A stretch of DNA of 64,000 nt from an uncultured Chryseobacterium sp. Its GTDB lineage: Bacteria; Bacteroidota; Bacteroidia; Flavobacteriales; Weeksellaceae. Position numbers and translations under genes: made by a program. The notes beneath the pieces are model-generated. The model saw only the letters and a program-made list of their open reading frames with translations. It was not told where the DNA came from and did not search any database. Each line of letters begins with the position of its first letter. Positions within the stretch are counted from its first letter, which is position 1. This document shows positions 25,476-33,930 of this stretch, in pieces. Location of the stretch: the NCBI GenBank assembly GCA_913778275.1, contig CAJYWN010000002.1, positions 62,001 to 126,000 on the forward strand, read 5' to 3'.

Positions 25476-26701
25476 TTTTTTTCTAAAAATTCTCCCACAA
25501 CAAAATTGCTCCCGCCGATAAAAATCATTTCCTCATTTCTACAATTCTCTTTTGCAGTGAGATACGCCTCCTGTACCGAATTGAAAATTTTGTAAGAAAT
25601 TTTTGCTTCCTTCAGCAAATCTTCATATTCCTGAGGTGGTCTGCCTCTCTGAATGGATGGCTTCGCAAAATAAAACGCTGCATTTCCTGGCAAAATCTTC
25701 ATCACGTCATCTATCTTTTTGTCATTGACAAACCCTAAAACGATGTGCTTATACTTATCAATAGAATTGAGCTGCGCAAAAACATATTCCAGTCCGGCCT
25801 GATTATGTGCCGTATCACAAATCGTAAGAGGATTTTGTGAAAACTCAAACCACCGTCCGATGAAACCTGTATTCTGATGAACATGTAAAAGTCCTTCTTC
25901 AATATTTTGCTCAGAAATAATAAAATCGAGTTTTCGTAATTCTTCAATTAATGCTGAAACAACGCGGATGTTTTTTTTCTGATAATTTCCTTTAAGATCA
26001 GAGAGTAAATCGGTTTCCAGCAGGGTAGCATCTACAAAAGGGGCATTTTCACTGTATGCTTTATCTTTAATGATGTTTTTTACCGCTTCATTCTCTTCTC
26101 CTGAGATGATAGGAATCCGGGGTTTTATAATTCCTGCCTTCTCGACGGCGATTTCTTCAACCGTGTCTCCTAAAATATTCTGATGATCCAGCTGAACATT
26201 GGTAATGGCGGAAACCAGCGGCTGTATAATATTGGTAGAATCAAGCCTTCCGCCTAAGCCTACTTCGATAATGGCTACATCAACCTTCTGCTGATAAAAA
26301 TATTCAAAAGCCATAATGGTTGTAAATTCAAAAAAAGAAGGACGAATGTCTTCAGGCAGATTTTTCAGTTTTTGGATAAAATGATAAACAAATTCTTTAT
26401 CACAGTTTTTTCCGTTGATTTTGATACGTTCCGTAAAATCAATGAGGTGCGGCGAATTATAGATTCCGGTTCTATAGCCTGATTTCTGAAGAACAGAAGC
26501 CAGCATATTGCTCGTTGAACCTTTTCCGTTGGTTCCTCCGATATGGATACATTTGATCTTTTCCTGAGGATTTCCGAAGAAATCACAGAGCTTTCGGATA
26601 TTGTCCAGTCCGGGTTTATATGCTTTCTGCCCATCAATCTGATAGTTCGGAGCCTGTACGAACAGCCATTCTATAGCTTCCTGGTATTGTGCGGTTGTCA
26701 T
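25457..26701 (-). CDS. folC: Folylpolyglutamate synthase / dihydrofolate synthase
   Basis: ATP-dependent Mur-ligase-family enzyme that adds glutamate to folates, 414 residues. The folate and ATP site shows CIHIGGTNGKGSTSNML (P-loop GGTNGKGST, about 54-62), SPHLIDFTERIKING, IIEVGLGGRLDSTN and the C-terminal ICDTAHNQAGLEYV. Length and order are normal. The gene is divergent from tolC, and its 3' end holds the promoter of the tRNA pair. Confidence 0.94.
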   Translation of the reverse strand: MTTAQYQEAIEWLFVQAPNYQIDGQKAYKPGLDNIRKLCDFFGNPQEKIKCIHIGGTNGKGSTSNMLASVLQKSGYRTGIYNSPHLIDFTERIKINGKNCDKEFVYHFIQKLKNLPEDIRPSFFEFTTIMAFEYFYQQKVDVAIIEVGLGGRLDSTNIIQPLVSAITNVQLDHQNILGDTVEEIAVEKAGIIKPRIPIISGEENEAVKNIIKDKAYSENAPFVDATLLETDLLSDLKGNYQKKNIRVVSALIEELRKLDFIISEQNIEEGLLHVHQNTGFIGRWFEFSQNPLTICDTAHNQAGLEYVFAQLNSIDKYKHIVLGFVNDKKIDDVMKILPGNAAFYFAKPSIQRGRPPQEYEDLLKEAKISYKIFNSVQEAYLTAKENCRNEEMIFIGGSNFVVGEFLEKNLEISE

Positions 26702-26743
26702 GATGCAAAATTCTCAAAAGTTTGATTAAAATAAAACAATAAT

Positions 26744-26772
26744 TTTGCAGAACTGTAACTTTTTTATTTTTG
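26744..26772 (+). promoter_or_regulatory. Promoter of the tolC-like gene
   Basis: TTTG (26744-26747) and TATTTTTG (26765-26772) are 17 bases apart and end 28 bases before the ATG. This fits the flavobacterial sigma-A consensus. Confidence 0.65.
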
Positions 26773-26800
26773 GGGCGTCTAATAGGGAAAAATCGGAATT

Positions 26801-28135
26801 ATGAAAAGAGTTTTGACTATTATTTTGGGATTATCTTGCCTGGCGGTCTCTGCCCAGAAAAAGTGGTCTTTGCGGGAATGTGTGGATTATGCAACCAAGC
26901 ATAATCTTCAGGTAATCCAAAATGAATATTCGAAACAAATGCAGGATCTGAATCTGAAAATTGCCAAAAAAAATTATCTTCCTTCGATATCCGCCAGTGT
27001 GGGAAATACAATAAGCTTCGGGCAGGCTTCTTTGGGAACAGGAAGTATCAGGAATGACAGATTCGGCACGAGTGCCAATCTTGGGGCAGACATGCTGGTT
27101 TATAACTATGGAAGACTTGAGAAAACCATAAGAAAAACCGAATTTGATGTAGAAGCAAGTCAGTACGACATTGAGACCATTAAAAATGATATCTCACTTC
27201 AGATTGCACAGCAGTATCTGACGACGTTGCTCAATAAGGAAATTGTAAAAATCTCCCAGGCAGCTGTCGAAAATGCCCAAAAGCAGTTTGACAGATCTAA
27301 AATTACCACGGAGGTAGGAACAACCGCTCAAACGGTTTTGGCGGAAGCGGAAGCCGGTCTTGCAAGAGAAAAACAGAATCTTAAAACAGCTGAAATCAAT
27401 GTGGGAAGAAGTCTTTTTGCATTGGCACAGTTACTGCAGCTTCAGGAGTATAAAGATTTTGATGTTGAAGATGTGAATGTGCCTGATCAGCTGGCGCCAC
27501 AGTTAGTATCTGTTGATGAGGTTTTAACAACCGCATATGAAACCCAGCCGCAGGTAAAAGCTGCAGAAAGCAGGATAAGGTCGGCCGAAGCACAGACTGA
27601 AGTTACCAAAACGGCTTTTTGGCCTACTGTAACGGCAAGCGCTGGACTGGGAACTTTTTATAATAATATTTTAACGCGCTATGATCAATATGGAAATCCA
27701 ATTATAGATCGCACCTTCTTCAATCAGTATAATGAAAATTTCGGGCAGAATCTGGGAATTTCAGTAAATATTCCGATTTTTAACAAAGGAATTACTAAAC
27801 TTCAGGTAGAGCAATCCAAGCTTCAGGAAAGCATTGCAAAAACAACGCTGCAGCAGCAAAAGCAGGTGGTTCGTGAAAATGTTCAGAAAGCCCAGTTTGA
27901 TGTTGATGCAAATTATGAAATTTATTTATCCGCAATTCAGGCTGAAAAAAGCACAAAGCTAGCCCTTGATTTTGCCGATAAAAGCTACGCGGCAGGAAGA
28001 TCTACAATCTACGATGTCAATATTGCCAGAAACAATTATGCCAATGCGCAGGGATCTGTAGCTCAGGCTAAATATAATTATTTGTTCAGTCTTAAATTGT
28101 TGAATTTCTATGCAGGAATTCCACTAAGTTTGTAA
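26801..28135 (+). CDS. TolC-family outer-membrane efflux protein
   Basis: 444 residues. A signal peptide ends at about SAQ (residue 19). The mature chain has the two repeated long coiled-coil halves of the OEP family (WSLRECVDYATKHNLQVIQ at the start; YETQPQVKAAESRIRSAEAQ in the second half) and strand pairs that cross the outer membrane (TISFGQASLGTGSIRND). It would form the exit duct of a tripartite pump, but no RND or membrane-fusion gene is adjacent. The next gene begins 1 base after the stop. Confidence 0.92.
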   Translation: MKRVLTIILGLSCLAVSAQKKWSLRECVDYATKHNLQVIQNEYSKQMQDLNLKIAKKNYLPSISASVGNTISFGQASLGTGSIRNDRFGTSANLGADMLVYNYGRLEKTIRKTEFDVEASQYDIETIKNDISLQIAQQYLTTLLNKEIVKISQAAVENAQKQFDRSKITTEVGTTAQTVLAEAEAGLAREKQNLKTAEINVGRSLFALAQLLQLQEYKDFDVEDVNVPDQLAPQLVSVDEVLTTAYETQPQVKAAESRIRSAEAQTEVTKTAFWPTVTASAGLGTFYNNILTRYDQYGNPIIDRTFFNQYNENFGQNLGISVNIPIFNKGITKLQVEQSKLQESIAKTTLQQQKQVVRENVQKAQFDVDANYEIYLSAIQAEKSTKLALDFADKSYAAGRSTIYDVNIARNNYANAQGSVAQAKYNYLFSLKLLNFYAGIPLSL

Positions 28136-28136
28136 A

Positions 28137-28727
28137 ATGTCTATTCAATCACTGGAAAAATATTTACCACAAAATACATTACACTATTTAAAAATCTGGT
28201 TTGCAGATTATTATATCCACATAAAAATTACAAAAAACAGGAACTCTAAGCTGGGGGATTACCGCAAACTGCCGGATAATTCCCATGAAATTACCATCAA
28301 TTCCACGTTGGTTCCGGAGCTTTTTTTCTTTGTGCTTACCCACGAGCTCGCCCATCTTATAGCCTTTGAAAAGTACGGCAGAAGAATTTCTCCGCACGGC
28401 AACGAATGGAAAGTAACCTTTAGACAGATGCTCTTGCAAAGTATAGATGTTTATAATGAGAATCTGAGACCGCTCATTGTAAATTTTTCCAGATCACCTA
28501 AAGCCAATTTCATGGCAAGTCCGGAACTGGTTAAGTATTTTCATGTTGAAAAACAGGATGATGCTCTTATATTTATTGAAAAGCTGCAAAAAGGCGATTT
28601 CTTTATTTATCGAAATGAGAAGTATTTATTGGAAGGTCTTATTAAAAAAAACTATCTTTGTAAGAACCTGGCTACAGGAAGGAAGTATTCTTTCAAGCCT
28701 TTGGCAAGGGTACAAAAATGCACTTAA
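28137..28727 (+). CDS. SprT-like zinc-metalloprotease-fold protein
   Basis: 196 residues. The catalytic-type zinc motif HELAH (about residues 68-72) sits in VLTHELAHLIAFEKYG with a further His in ISPHGNEWK, as in SprT/Spartan. The C-terminal Cys4 zinc ribbon of classic SprT is not present: only one cysteine remains near YLCKNLATGRKYSF. SprT-type proteins act on DNA-bound proteins or have unknown substrates. It is tightly packed between tolC-like and manC genes. Confidence 0.8.
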   Translation: MSIQSLEKYLPQNTLHYLKIWFADYYIHIKITKNRNSKLGDYRKLPDNSHEITINSTLVPELFFFVLTHELAHLIAFEKYGRRISPHGNEWKVTFRQMLLQSIDVYNENLRPLIVNFSRSPKANFMASPELVKYFHVEKQDDALIFIEKLQKGDFFIYRNEKYLLEGLIKKNYLCKNLATGRKYSFKPLARVQKCT

Positions 28728-28729
28728 TA

Positions 28730-29812
28730 ATGTCAAAATCAAATAGATATTGCGTGATTATGGCCGGAGGAATCGGCAGTAGATTCTGGCCTTTAAGTAC
28801 GCAGAAATTTCCGAAGCAGTTTCAGGATATTTTAGGAGTAGGACGCACAATGATCCAGCAGACGTATGACAGGATCAGCAAAATCATTCCTGCTGAAAAC
28901 ATATTTGTAATCACCAACAAAGAGTATGTGGAGCTTTCTTATCAGCAGCTGCCCGAAATTCCTCAGGAAAATATTGTAGGAGAGCCGCTTTTAAAAAATA
29001 CGGCCCCTTGTAATCTTTATATGGCTAACAAAATCGCCGAAATTGATCCTGATGCCACCATGATCGTTTTGCCGGCAGATCACCTTATTTTAAAAGAAGA
29101 AGTTTTCCTGCAAAAAGTGGGACTGGCTTTTGATCTGGCCGCTGAAAATGAATATTTGGTTACGCTCGGGATTACACCCACAAGACCGGATACCGGATAC
29201 GGATACATTCAGTTTGTCGATAAGCACGACTCTGACTATTACAAAGTAAAAACCTTTACGGAAAAACCAATCCTGGAAATTGCAAAAAGTTTTCTTGAAA
29301 GCGGAGATTTCTTATGGAATGCCGGAATTTTTATCTGGAATGTCAAAAGTATCCGCCAAGCGTTCGAAAAATTTCTCCCGGAAATGACGCAGCATTTTAT
29401 GGCCTGCGAATACAATGGGGAAAGCGAGCAAAGCTGTATTGAACTTATTTATCCTAAAGTACAGAAAATATCAATTGATAACGGAATTCTGGAAAAAGCA
29501 AAGAATGTGTATGTGATTCCTGCTGATCTCGGATGGAGTGATCTGGGAACATGGACGTCCGTGTTTGAAAATACGGAAAAAGACGAGAATCAAAATGCAA
29601 CAAAGCAAAAGCATATTTTAACCTATAATTCGGAAGGAAATATTATCAATATCAAAAACAGTAACAAGGCTGTTGTTATCGATTCACTTAAGGATTATAT
29701 TGTTGTAGACACAGACAAAGTTTTACTCATCTGTCCGAAAGACCATGACCAACTGATCAAAGATTATGTTTTGGATCTTAAAAACCTTAAAAAAGGAGAC
29801 AAATTCATTTAA
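28730..29812 (+). CDS. manC: Mannose-1-phosphate guanylyltransferase
   Basis: Makes GDP-mannose from mannose-1-phosphate and GTP, for surface glycans. 360 residues from MSKSNRYCVIMAGG; this ATG is 2 bases after the sprT-like stop, and an earlier ATG at 28718 overlaps it. Signature blocks are GGIGSRFWPLSTQKFPKQF (GxGxRxWPxS), VLPADHLI, DTGYGYIQF, FTEKP and WNAGIFIW. There is no C-terminal isomerase domain, so it is a single-function type. Confidence 0.93.
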   Translation: MSKSNRYCVIMAGGIGSRFWPLSTQKFPKQFQDILGVGRTMIQQTYDRISKIIPAENIFVITNKEYVELSYQQLPEIPQENIVGEPLLKNTAPCNLYMANKIAEIDPDATMIVLPADHLILKEEVFLQKVGLAFDLAAENEYLVTLGITPTRPDTGYGYIQFVDKHDSDYYKVKTFTEKPILEIAKSFLESGDFLWNAGIFIWNVKSIRQAFEKFLPEMTQHFMACEYNGESEQSCIELIYPKVQKISIDNGILEKAKNVYVIPADLGWSDLGTWTSVFENTEKDENQNATKQKHILTYNSEGNIINIKNSNKAVVIDSLKDYIVVDTDKVLLICPKDHDQLIKDYVLDLKNLKKGDKFI

Positions 29813-29843
29813 AATATTCGAATGTTTTCTGCGTTCTATACTT

Positions 29844-30518
29844 ATGATAAACTTGATAAGAAAGTTCTGGATATTTGTTTTTTTGCTGTTAGGAGTATTT
29901 TCTTTTGCGCAGGAGAAAAAGCATTTTTCTAATGTTTCCAATATTTTACAGAATATCATTCCAAATGTTAAAGCAAGTTCCTGGTTACTTATTCATAGCA
30001 CATACGGAAAGGATCATATTTTAAAACAGTCGGGAGCAGCAATAGATTATGTTTCACAAACATCTGGATTTAATATTGGAATTGCTGAAGAGAATGAATT
30101 TTACTATATCGTTTATGCATCGGGTGGAAAAACAGAATATGTTACCACTCTTGAAAGTCTTAAGAGCTTTGTAGGAAAGCCGGACGATATACAGGACGCA
30201 GCAATTTCTGCGGCAACAGGCGGATATATTATCGATGAGGAATTTCGGGATATTGCGGCTAATTATTATGAAGATAGGTCCAATTACTATCTGAATTTAG
30301 GTAAGCTGACTTCTATGGAGTGCCCTTATCAGAAAAAACATTTTACACTCACAATCAGCAAATCAACAGGAATCATTACGGAAGCAAAAGATAACGGATC
30401 GTACATTGAGCTCTATAACAAGAAATGCACTAATAACCCGAGATTGATGAAGATCGAGAAAAAAGAAGAACCCAAAGATGAGCCTAAAAAATCAAACAGA
30501 TCTACAAAACGAAGATAA
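29844..30518 (+). CDS. Secreted hypothetical protein
   Basis: 224 residues from MINLIRKFWIFVFLLLGVFS with a signal peptide ending FAQ. The longer frame from 29766 is unlikely. The mature part is mixed alpha/beta with no domain I recognise; the end is Lys/Glu-rich (EKKEEPKDEPKKSNRSTKRR). The gene overlaps the next by 41 bases in another frame. Confidence 0.7.
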   Translation: MINLIRKFWIFVFLLLGVFSFAQEKKHFSNVSNILQNIIPNVKASSWLLIHSTYGKDHILKQSGAAIDYVSQTSGFNIGIAEENEFYYIVYASGGKTEYVTTLESLKSFVGKPDDIQDAAISAATGGYIIDEEFRDIAANYYEDRSNYYLNLGKLTSMECPYQKKHFTLTISKSTGIITEAKDNGSYIELYNKKCTNNPRLMKIEKKEEPKDEPKKSNRSTKRR

Positions 30519-31020
30519 GTTTTACGAGACGGAACGACTAATCCTGCGTCCTATGGCCGTAGAAGACGCAGAGTTTATCCTTGAACTTTATAACAGTCCC
30601 AAGTTTATTCGGTATATCGGTGACCGTTACATCAGAACGGTTGCTGATGCGGAAAATTACATTGAAAGAAGATTCCTTCCACAATTTGAAAAACTGGGGT
30701 TTGGTAATTATTTAATTTTAACCAAAGAAGGGTACCACAAAATCGGAGGCGTCGGAATATTCGAAAGGGAAGGTCTTGATGTCGTTGATATTGGATTTTC
30801 TCTTTTGGAAGAATTCGAAGGAAAAGGATATGCTTATGAAGCGGCTTTAAAAATAAAATCGGTAGGGATGGATGATTTTGGCTTGACAAAGCTGTCCGCC
30901 ATCACGACCAAAGATAATACTTCTTCCCAAAAATTAATTGAAAAGCTCGGATTGAAGTTCCGGAAATATGTTGCCATCCCGGGAGATCCGGAAGAACTGA
31001 TGTACTACGAAACAGAATAA
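30478..31020 (+). CDS. GNAT-family N-acetyltransferase (RimJ/RimL-like)
   Basis: 180 residues. The GNAT fold is seen from ETERLILRPMAVEDAEFILE to the acetyl-CoA region DVVDIGFSLLEEFEGKGYAYEA (about 100-121) and SSQKLIEKLGLKF. It resembles RimJ/RimL-type enzymes that acetylate protein N termini, amines or small molecules; the substrate is unknown. The first 41 bases overlap the end of the preceding gene. Confidence 0.85.
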   Translation: MSLKNQTDLQNEDKFYETERLILRPMAVEDAEFILELYNSPKFIRYIGDRYIRTVADAENYIERRFLPQFEKLGFGNYLILTKEGYHKIGGVGIFEREGLDVVDIGFSLLEEFEGKGYAYEAALKIKSVGMDDFGLTKLSAITTKDNTSSQKLIEKLGLKFRKYVAIPGDPEELMYYETE

Positions 31021-31033
31021 AATCAAACACTAG

Positions 31034-31098
31034 TTTCACAAATATTTTTACAAGCTGTACCGATAATTAACGGTGTAATTCGTGAAATATCTGTGAAA
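31034..31098. repeat. Imperfect inverted repeat between convergent genes
   Basis: TTTCACAAATATTT (31034-31047) and GAAATATCTGTGAAA (31084-31098) are inverted copies with one mismatch. It lies between the acetyltransferase and bcp 3' ends and could act as a terminator, though no T tract is adjacent. The ATTCGTGAAAT wording resembles a common flavobacterial spacer motif. Confidence 0.5.
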
Positions 31099-31112
31099 TT
31101 CATGGTAAAGAA

Positions 31113-31559
31113 TTATTCCAAAATCTGTTCGGCTGCAGTCTTCGAGGTTACTTTTTCAATCACTCTTTCACAGATTCCTTTTTCATCAAAGATAAAAGTT
31201 GTCCTTACAATTCCCATGTAGGTTTTCCCGAAAGTTGTTTTCTCCTGCCATACCCCGAATTTCTCAAGAATTTCATGGCTTTCATCAGCAATAAGATCAT
31301 AAGGGAAAGCAAATTTGCTGTGGAAATTTTTCTGTTTTTTTACCGAATCGCCGCTGATTCCCAACAGCTGAAAACCTGCCTTTTCCAATTTTGAATAATT
31401 GTCACTCAGATTACAGGCTTCTACCGTGCAGGTTGGGGTATTTGCCTGAGGATAAAAGAAAATAACCAGTTTCTTTCCGATTAATTGTTCAGAACGTACC
31501 GTTTCTCCATCCTGATTGAGTCCTTCAAATTGAGGTAATTTGTCGCCGACTTTAAGCAT
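31113..31559 (-). CDS. bcp: Thiol peroxidase, Bcp/PrxQ type
   Basis: 148 residues. The peroxidatic cysteine is in NTPTCTVEACNL (about residues 41-52) with the resolving cysteine 5 residues later, as in atypical 2-Cys PrxQ enzymes. It reduces hydrogen peroxide and lipid hydroperoxides in the cytoplasm with thioredoxin. It is divergent from nth, with only 32 bases between starts, and its promoter lies partly inside nth. Confidence 0.94.
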   Translation of the reverse strand: MLKVGDKLPQFEGLNQDGETVRSEQLIGKKLVIFFYPQANTPTCTVEACNLSDNYSKLEKAGFQLLGISGDSVKKQKNFHSKFAFPYDLIADESHEILEKFGVWQEKTTFGKTYMGIVRTTFIFDEKGICERVIEKVTSKTAAEQILE

Positions 31560-31575
31560 AATGTTTATTTTTGTT

Positions 31576-31607
31576 CAAATTTAATGGTTACATGACAAAA
31601 AAGCAAA
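31576..31607 (-). promoter_or_regulatory. Promoter of bcp, overlapping nth
   Basis: On the minus strand TTTG (31604-31607) is followed after 20 bases by TAAATTTG (31576-31583), 16 bases before the bcp ATG. The -33 lies inside the first codons of nth. Confidence 0.7.
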
Positions 31608-32212
31608 GAGCCGGACTCGTTCAAAGAGAATTGGAGAAATTATATCCTGAAGTCCCGATTCCGTTGGATCATACAGATCCATATACTTTAATGGTTGCAG
31701 TGGCACTTTCCGCACAGACTACCGATAAAAAAGTGAATCAGGTTACGCCGGAACTGTTCAGGGTTGCGGGGACCCCCGAAAAGATGGCAAAGCTGGAAGT
31801 GGAAGAAATCAGAGAACTGATCAAAGAAATAGGACTATCCAATACCAAAGCCAGAAATTTAAAAAGAATGGCAGAACTGCTTTTGGAAAGACATGACGGA
31901 GTAGTACCGCAAACCTACGAAGAACTCGAAGCATTGCCTGGTGTCGGTCACAAAACGGCCTCTGTAGTAATGAGCCAGGGCTTCGGTTTTCCTGCTTTTC
32001 CGGTGGATACCCACATTCATCGTCTAATGACACAATGGAAGCTCACTTCCGGAAAGAACGTAGTAGAAACCGAAAAAGATGCTAAAGCAATATGGCCCGA
32101 GAGCGTGTGGAATAAGCTTCATCTCCAGATTATTTTCTATGGGAGAGAATATTCTCCTGCCAGAGGGAAAGGAGAAAAAGACTTTATTACCAAAATGTTA
32201 TTTGAAAAATAG
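31592..32212 (+). CDS. nth: Endonuclease III without the 4Fe-4S cluster
   Basis: Base-excision-repair glycosylase/AP lyase, 206 residues from MTKKQRAGLVQREL. The helix-hairpin-helix with catalytic Lys is LPGVGHKTASVV (Lys about 120), and the catalytic Asp is in FPVDTHIHRL. The C-terminal Cys4 cluster loop of E. coli Nth (C-x6-C-x2-C-x5-C) is absent: the protein ends IIFYGREYSPARGKGEKDF with no cysteine anywhere. There is no sign of a frameshift. A TTG 21 bases upstream is a less likely start. Confidence 0.92.
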   Translation: MTKKQRAGLVQRELEKLYPEVPIPLDHTDPYTLMVAVALSAQTTDKKVNQVTPELFRVAGTPEKMAKLEVEEIRELIKEIGLSNTKARNLKRMAELLLERHDGVVPQTYEELEALPGVGHKTASVVMSQGFGFPAFPVDTHIHRLMTQWKLTSGKNVVETEKDAKAIWPESVWNKLHLQIIFYGREYSPARGKGEKDFITKMLFEK

Positions 32213-32225
32213 ATTTAGTGAAATA

Positions 32226-32283
32226 ATTCCCCGCCTCTGGAGGGTGGCTAAATTTTCAAGGAAAATTTAGACGGGGTTGTTTA
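32226..32283. repeat. Multi-hairpin dispersed repeat, copy 2
   Basis: It contains the TTCCCCGCCTCTGGAGGG hairpin and a perfect CTAAATTTTC-aag-GAAAATTTAG stem, then GACGGGGTTG. The 5' outer arm is missing. It is the same family as 7333-7405 and 40853-40910, and shares its second stem exactly with the latter. It lies between the nth and DinB-like 3' ends. Confidence 0.8.
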
Positions 32284-32295
32284 AAGATTAAATGA

Positions 32296-32739
32296 CTATA
32301 CGTCAAGCAGCCTTCGATGATAATTGATTTGGCCCAAATGATAATTTAAATGCCCGAACAGATGGATCAGGAAATATTCGGTTGTCATTGCGTATCCCAA
32401 TGGCTCAGCAGGATATTCTTTCTGAAGAACTTCTGCGGATAACTTTTCAAGTGTAAGATCTACGATTTCAATGGTGTCTTCAAGCTGTTGAATTAATTTG
32501 TTTTTCGGAACATTCTTCAGTGAAAATTCAAGCTCTCGATCTCTTATATAGCCGGAATTTCCAAGAGTGGATCCAATGTAATGATTCAAATTCCCAATCA
32601 GATGGAGACAGAGATTGCCGGCTGAATTTGAAATATTTTTATCTTTTTTCCAGATATTTTCTTCATTTTGATAAGATTCGATCTCTGTTTTTAATTTCTG
32701 TAAATCTCTTTTAAAAAGGGATTGTAAGCTTTGTGTCAT
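32296..32739 (-). CDS. DinB-like four-helix protein
   Basis: 147 residues, all-helical. Three His residues placed as in the DinB/YfiT metal-binding bundle are suggested by LCLHLIGNLNHYIGS, EYFLIHLFGHLNYHLGQINYH. Members can act as thiol transferases or have unknown function. It is 2 bases after the hypothetical lipoprotein gene in the minus-strand direction. Confidence 0.82.
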   Translation of the reverse strand: MTQSLQSLFKRDLQKLKTEIESYQNEENIWKKDKNISNSAGNLCLHLIGNLNHYIGSTLGNSGYIRDRELEFSLKNVPKNKLIQQLEDTIEIVDLTLEKLSAEVLQKEYPAEPLGYAMTTEYFLIHLFGHLNYHLGQINYHRRLLDV

Positions 32740-32741
32740 TG

Positions 32742-33323
32742 TTATTTAATTTTTGTTCTGAAATATCCTTGAAAATGTTTGGTAACGGACGAATCAATTT
32801 TAGTTTTATACTTTATAAACCCGTAAATGCTGTCATTTTTTTGAAATTTAGCCTTGTTTAAGATCAGTTTCTGATAAGTGGGAGAAGAATTCATTAATTT
32901 CATTTCACCTCTCATTGTTTTAGGATCAATATCTTTAATCAGAAATTCATTATTAAAAACCTTTACCAAAACGCCATTTCCAAAATATCCGTTATTATTG
33001 TTAAGTATAATTTCGATTGTATCTCCTTTATAAGCTGCCTTGCATTTATAATCTTCAAAAACAATTGGTTTCGTATGGTAGAATCCTGCAGAATAATTTG
33101 CTGTCTGAATAATATAAGCTGTTCTTGTTTTGCTTTCAACAATTTCACTATTATACAGCTTAAGCTCCGGAAGTTTTGAAAGGATATTGAATGTGTCATT
33201 TTTATTTAGATTTTTATCAATTATAAATCTTTCAAACCTTTGGATTTTATTCTTTTCGAATTTACAGCTTATAAGAAACATCCCTATAACAAATATTATA
33301 ATTAGGTATATCGTTTTTATCAT
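32742..33323 (-). CDS. Hypothetical lipoprotein
   Basis: 193 residues with an N-terminal segment MIKTIYLIIIFVIGMFLISC (lipobox LISC). The mature part is beta-rich, with no domain recognised. It precedes the DinB-like gene by 2 bases and is probably co-transcribed. Confidence 0.7.
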   Translation of the reverse strand: MIKTIYLIIIFVIGMFLISCKFEKNKIQRFERFIIDKNLNKNDTFNILSKLPELKLYNSEIVESKTRTAYIIQTANYSAGFYHTKPIVFEDYKCKAAYKGDTIEIILNNNNGYFGNGVLVKVFNNEFLIKDIDPKTMRGEMKLMNSSPTYQKLILNKAKFQKNDSIYGFIKYKTKIDSSVTKHFQGYFRTKIK

Positions 33324-33381
33324 ATTTCATTTTGAGCATTAATCTAAATAAAAAGCCACAAAAATTTGTGACTTTGATTTT

Positions 33382-33771
33382 CTAATGAGGGATTTCTTCC
33401 GTCAGAATTTCATTTCCGGCTTTGTCATAGTAAATACAGGTAAATTGATCAAGATCCACGATCCACTTTTCGATTCCGGTTTCAGCGCAGTCTTGGCAGA
33501 ACTTCATGTAATCCGTTCCACCGTGTTGATGAATTTTCAGTTGGTTGACAAACAGTTCTTTATTAACCGTGTTTTCAATGATTAATTCATGGTATTTCGG
33601 TTGGGATTTTGTGATATAACCATTTTCGCCAAAATATTCCGTATGGCTATCCTTTACCCAGGTTGTAAAAGACCGTACACCAAGCTTTCTTATTTCTTTA
33701 ATATAAGCAGGAAAATCTGCTCCTGATTTTACTTTGCTGTGCGCATGTTCAATTTGTTCTACTGTAAACAT
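33382..33771 (-). CDS. DUF1398-family protein
   Basis: 129 residues starting MFTVEQIEHAHSKVKSGADF with FPAYIKEIRKLGV and a conserved HQHGGTDYMKFCQDCAETGIEKW block (in the C-terminal half), characteristic of DUF1398 (sometimes labelled phage envelope protein without basis). It is small and soluble; no reaction is known. Confidence 0.8.
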   Translation of the reverse strand: MFTVEQIEHAHSKVKSGADFPAYIKEIRKLGVRSFTTWVKDSHTEYFGENGYITKSQPKYHELIIENTVNKELFVNQLKIHQHGGTDYMKFCQDCAETGIEKWIVDLDQFTCIYYDKAGNEILTEEIPH

Positions 33772-33930
33772 CTTATTTGTATTTTTATTAAGCTTGATTT
33801 TACCACAAAAGGGACAACAGAATTTTAATTAAAGTCAATTAAGTTTTCAAAAGCTTAGGTAGCCTTTTAAATTTTATTAATTTTCTCCAGAAATTTATCT
33901 GATTTTTTGTTTCTTTTGCGGTAAAATCAA

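Noticed and set aside
31592..32212. Frameshift truncating the iron-sulfur loop of Nth
   Set aside because: The reading frame ends with a conserved-looking GREYSPARG block and no cysteine-rich continuation was seen in other frames downstream.
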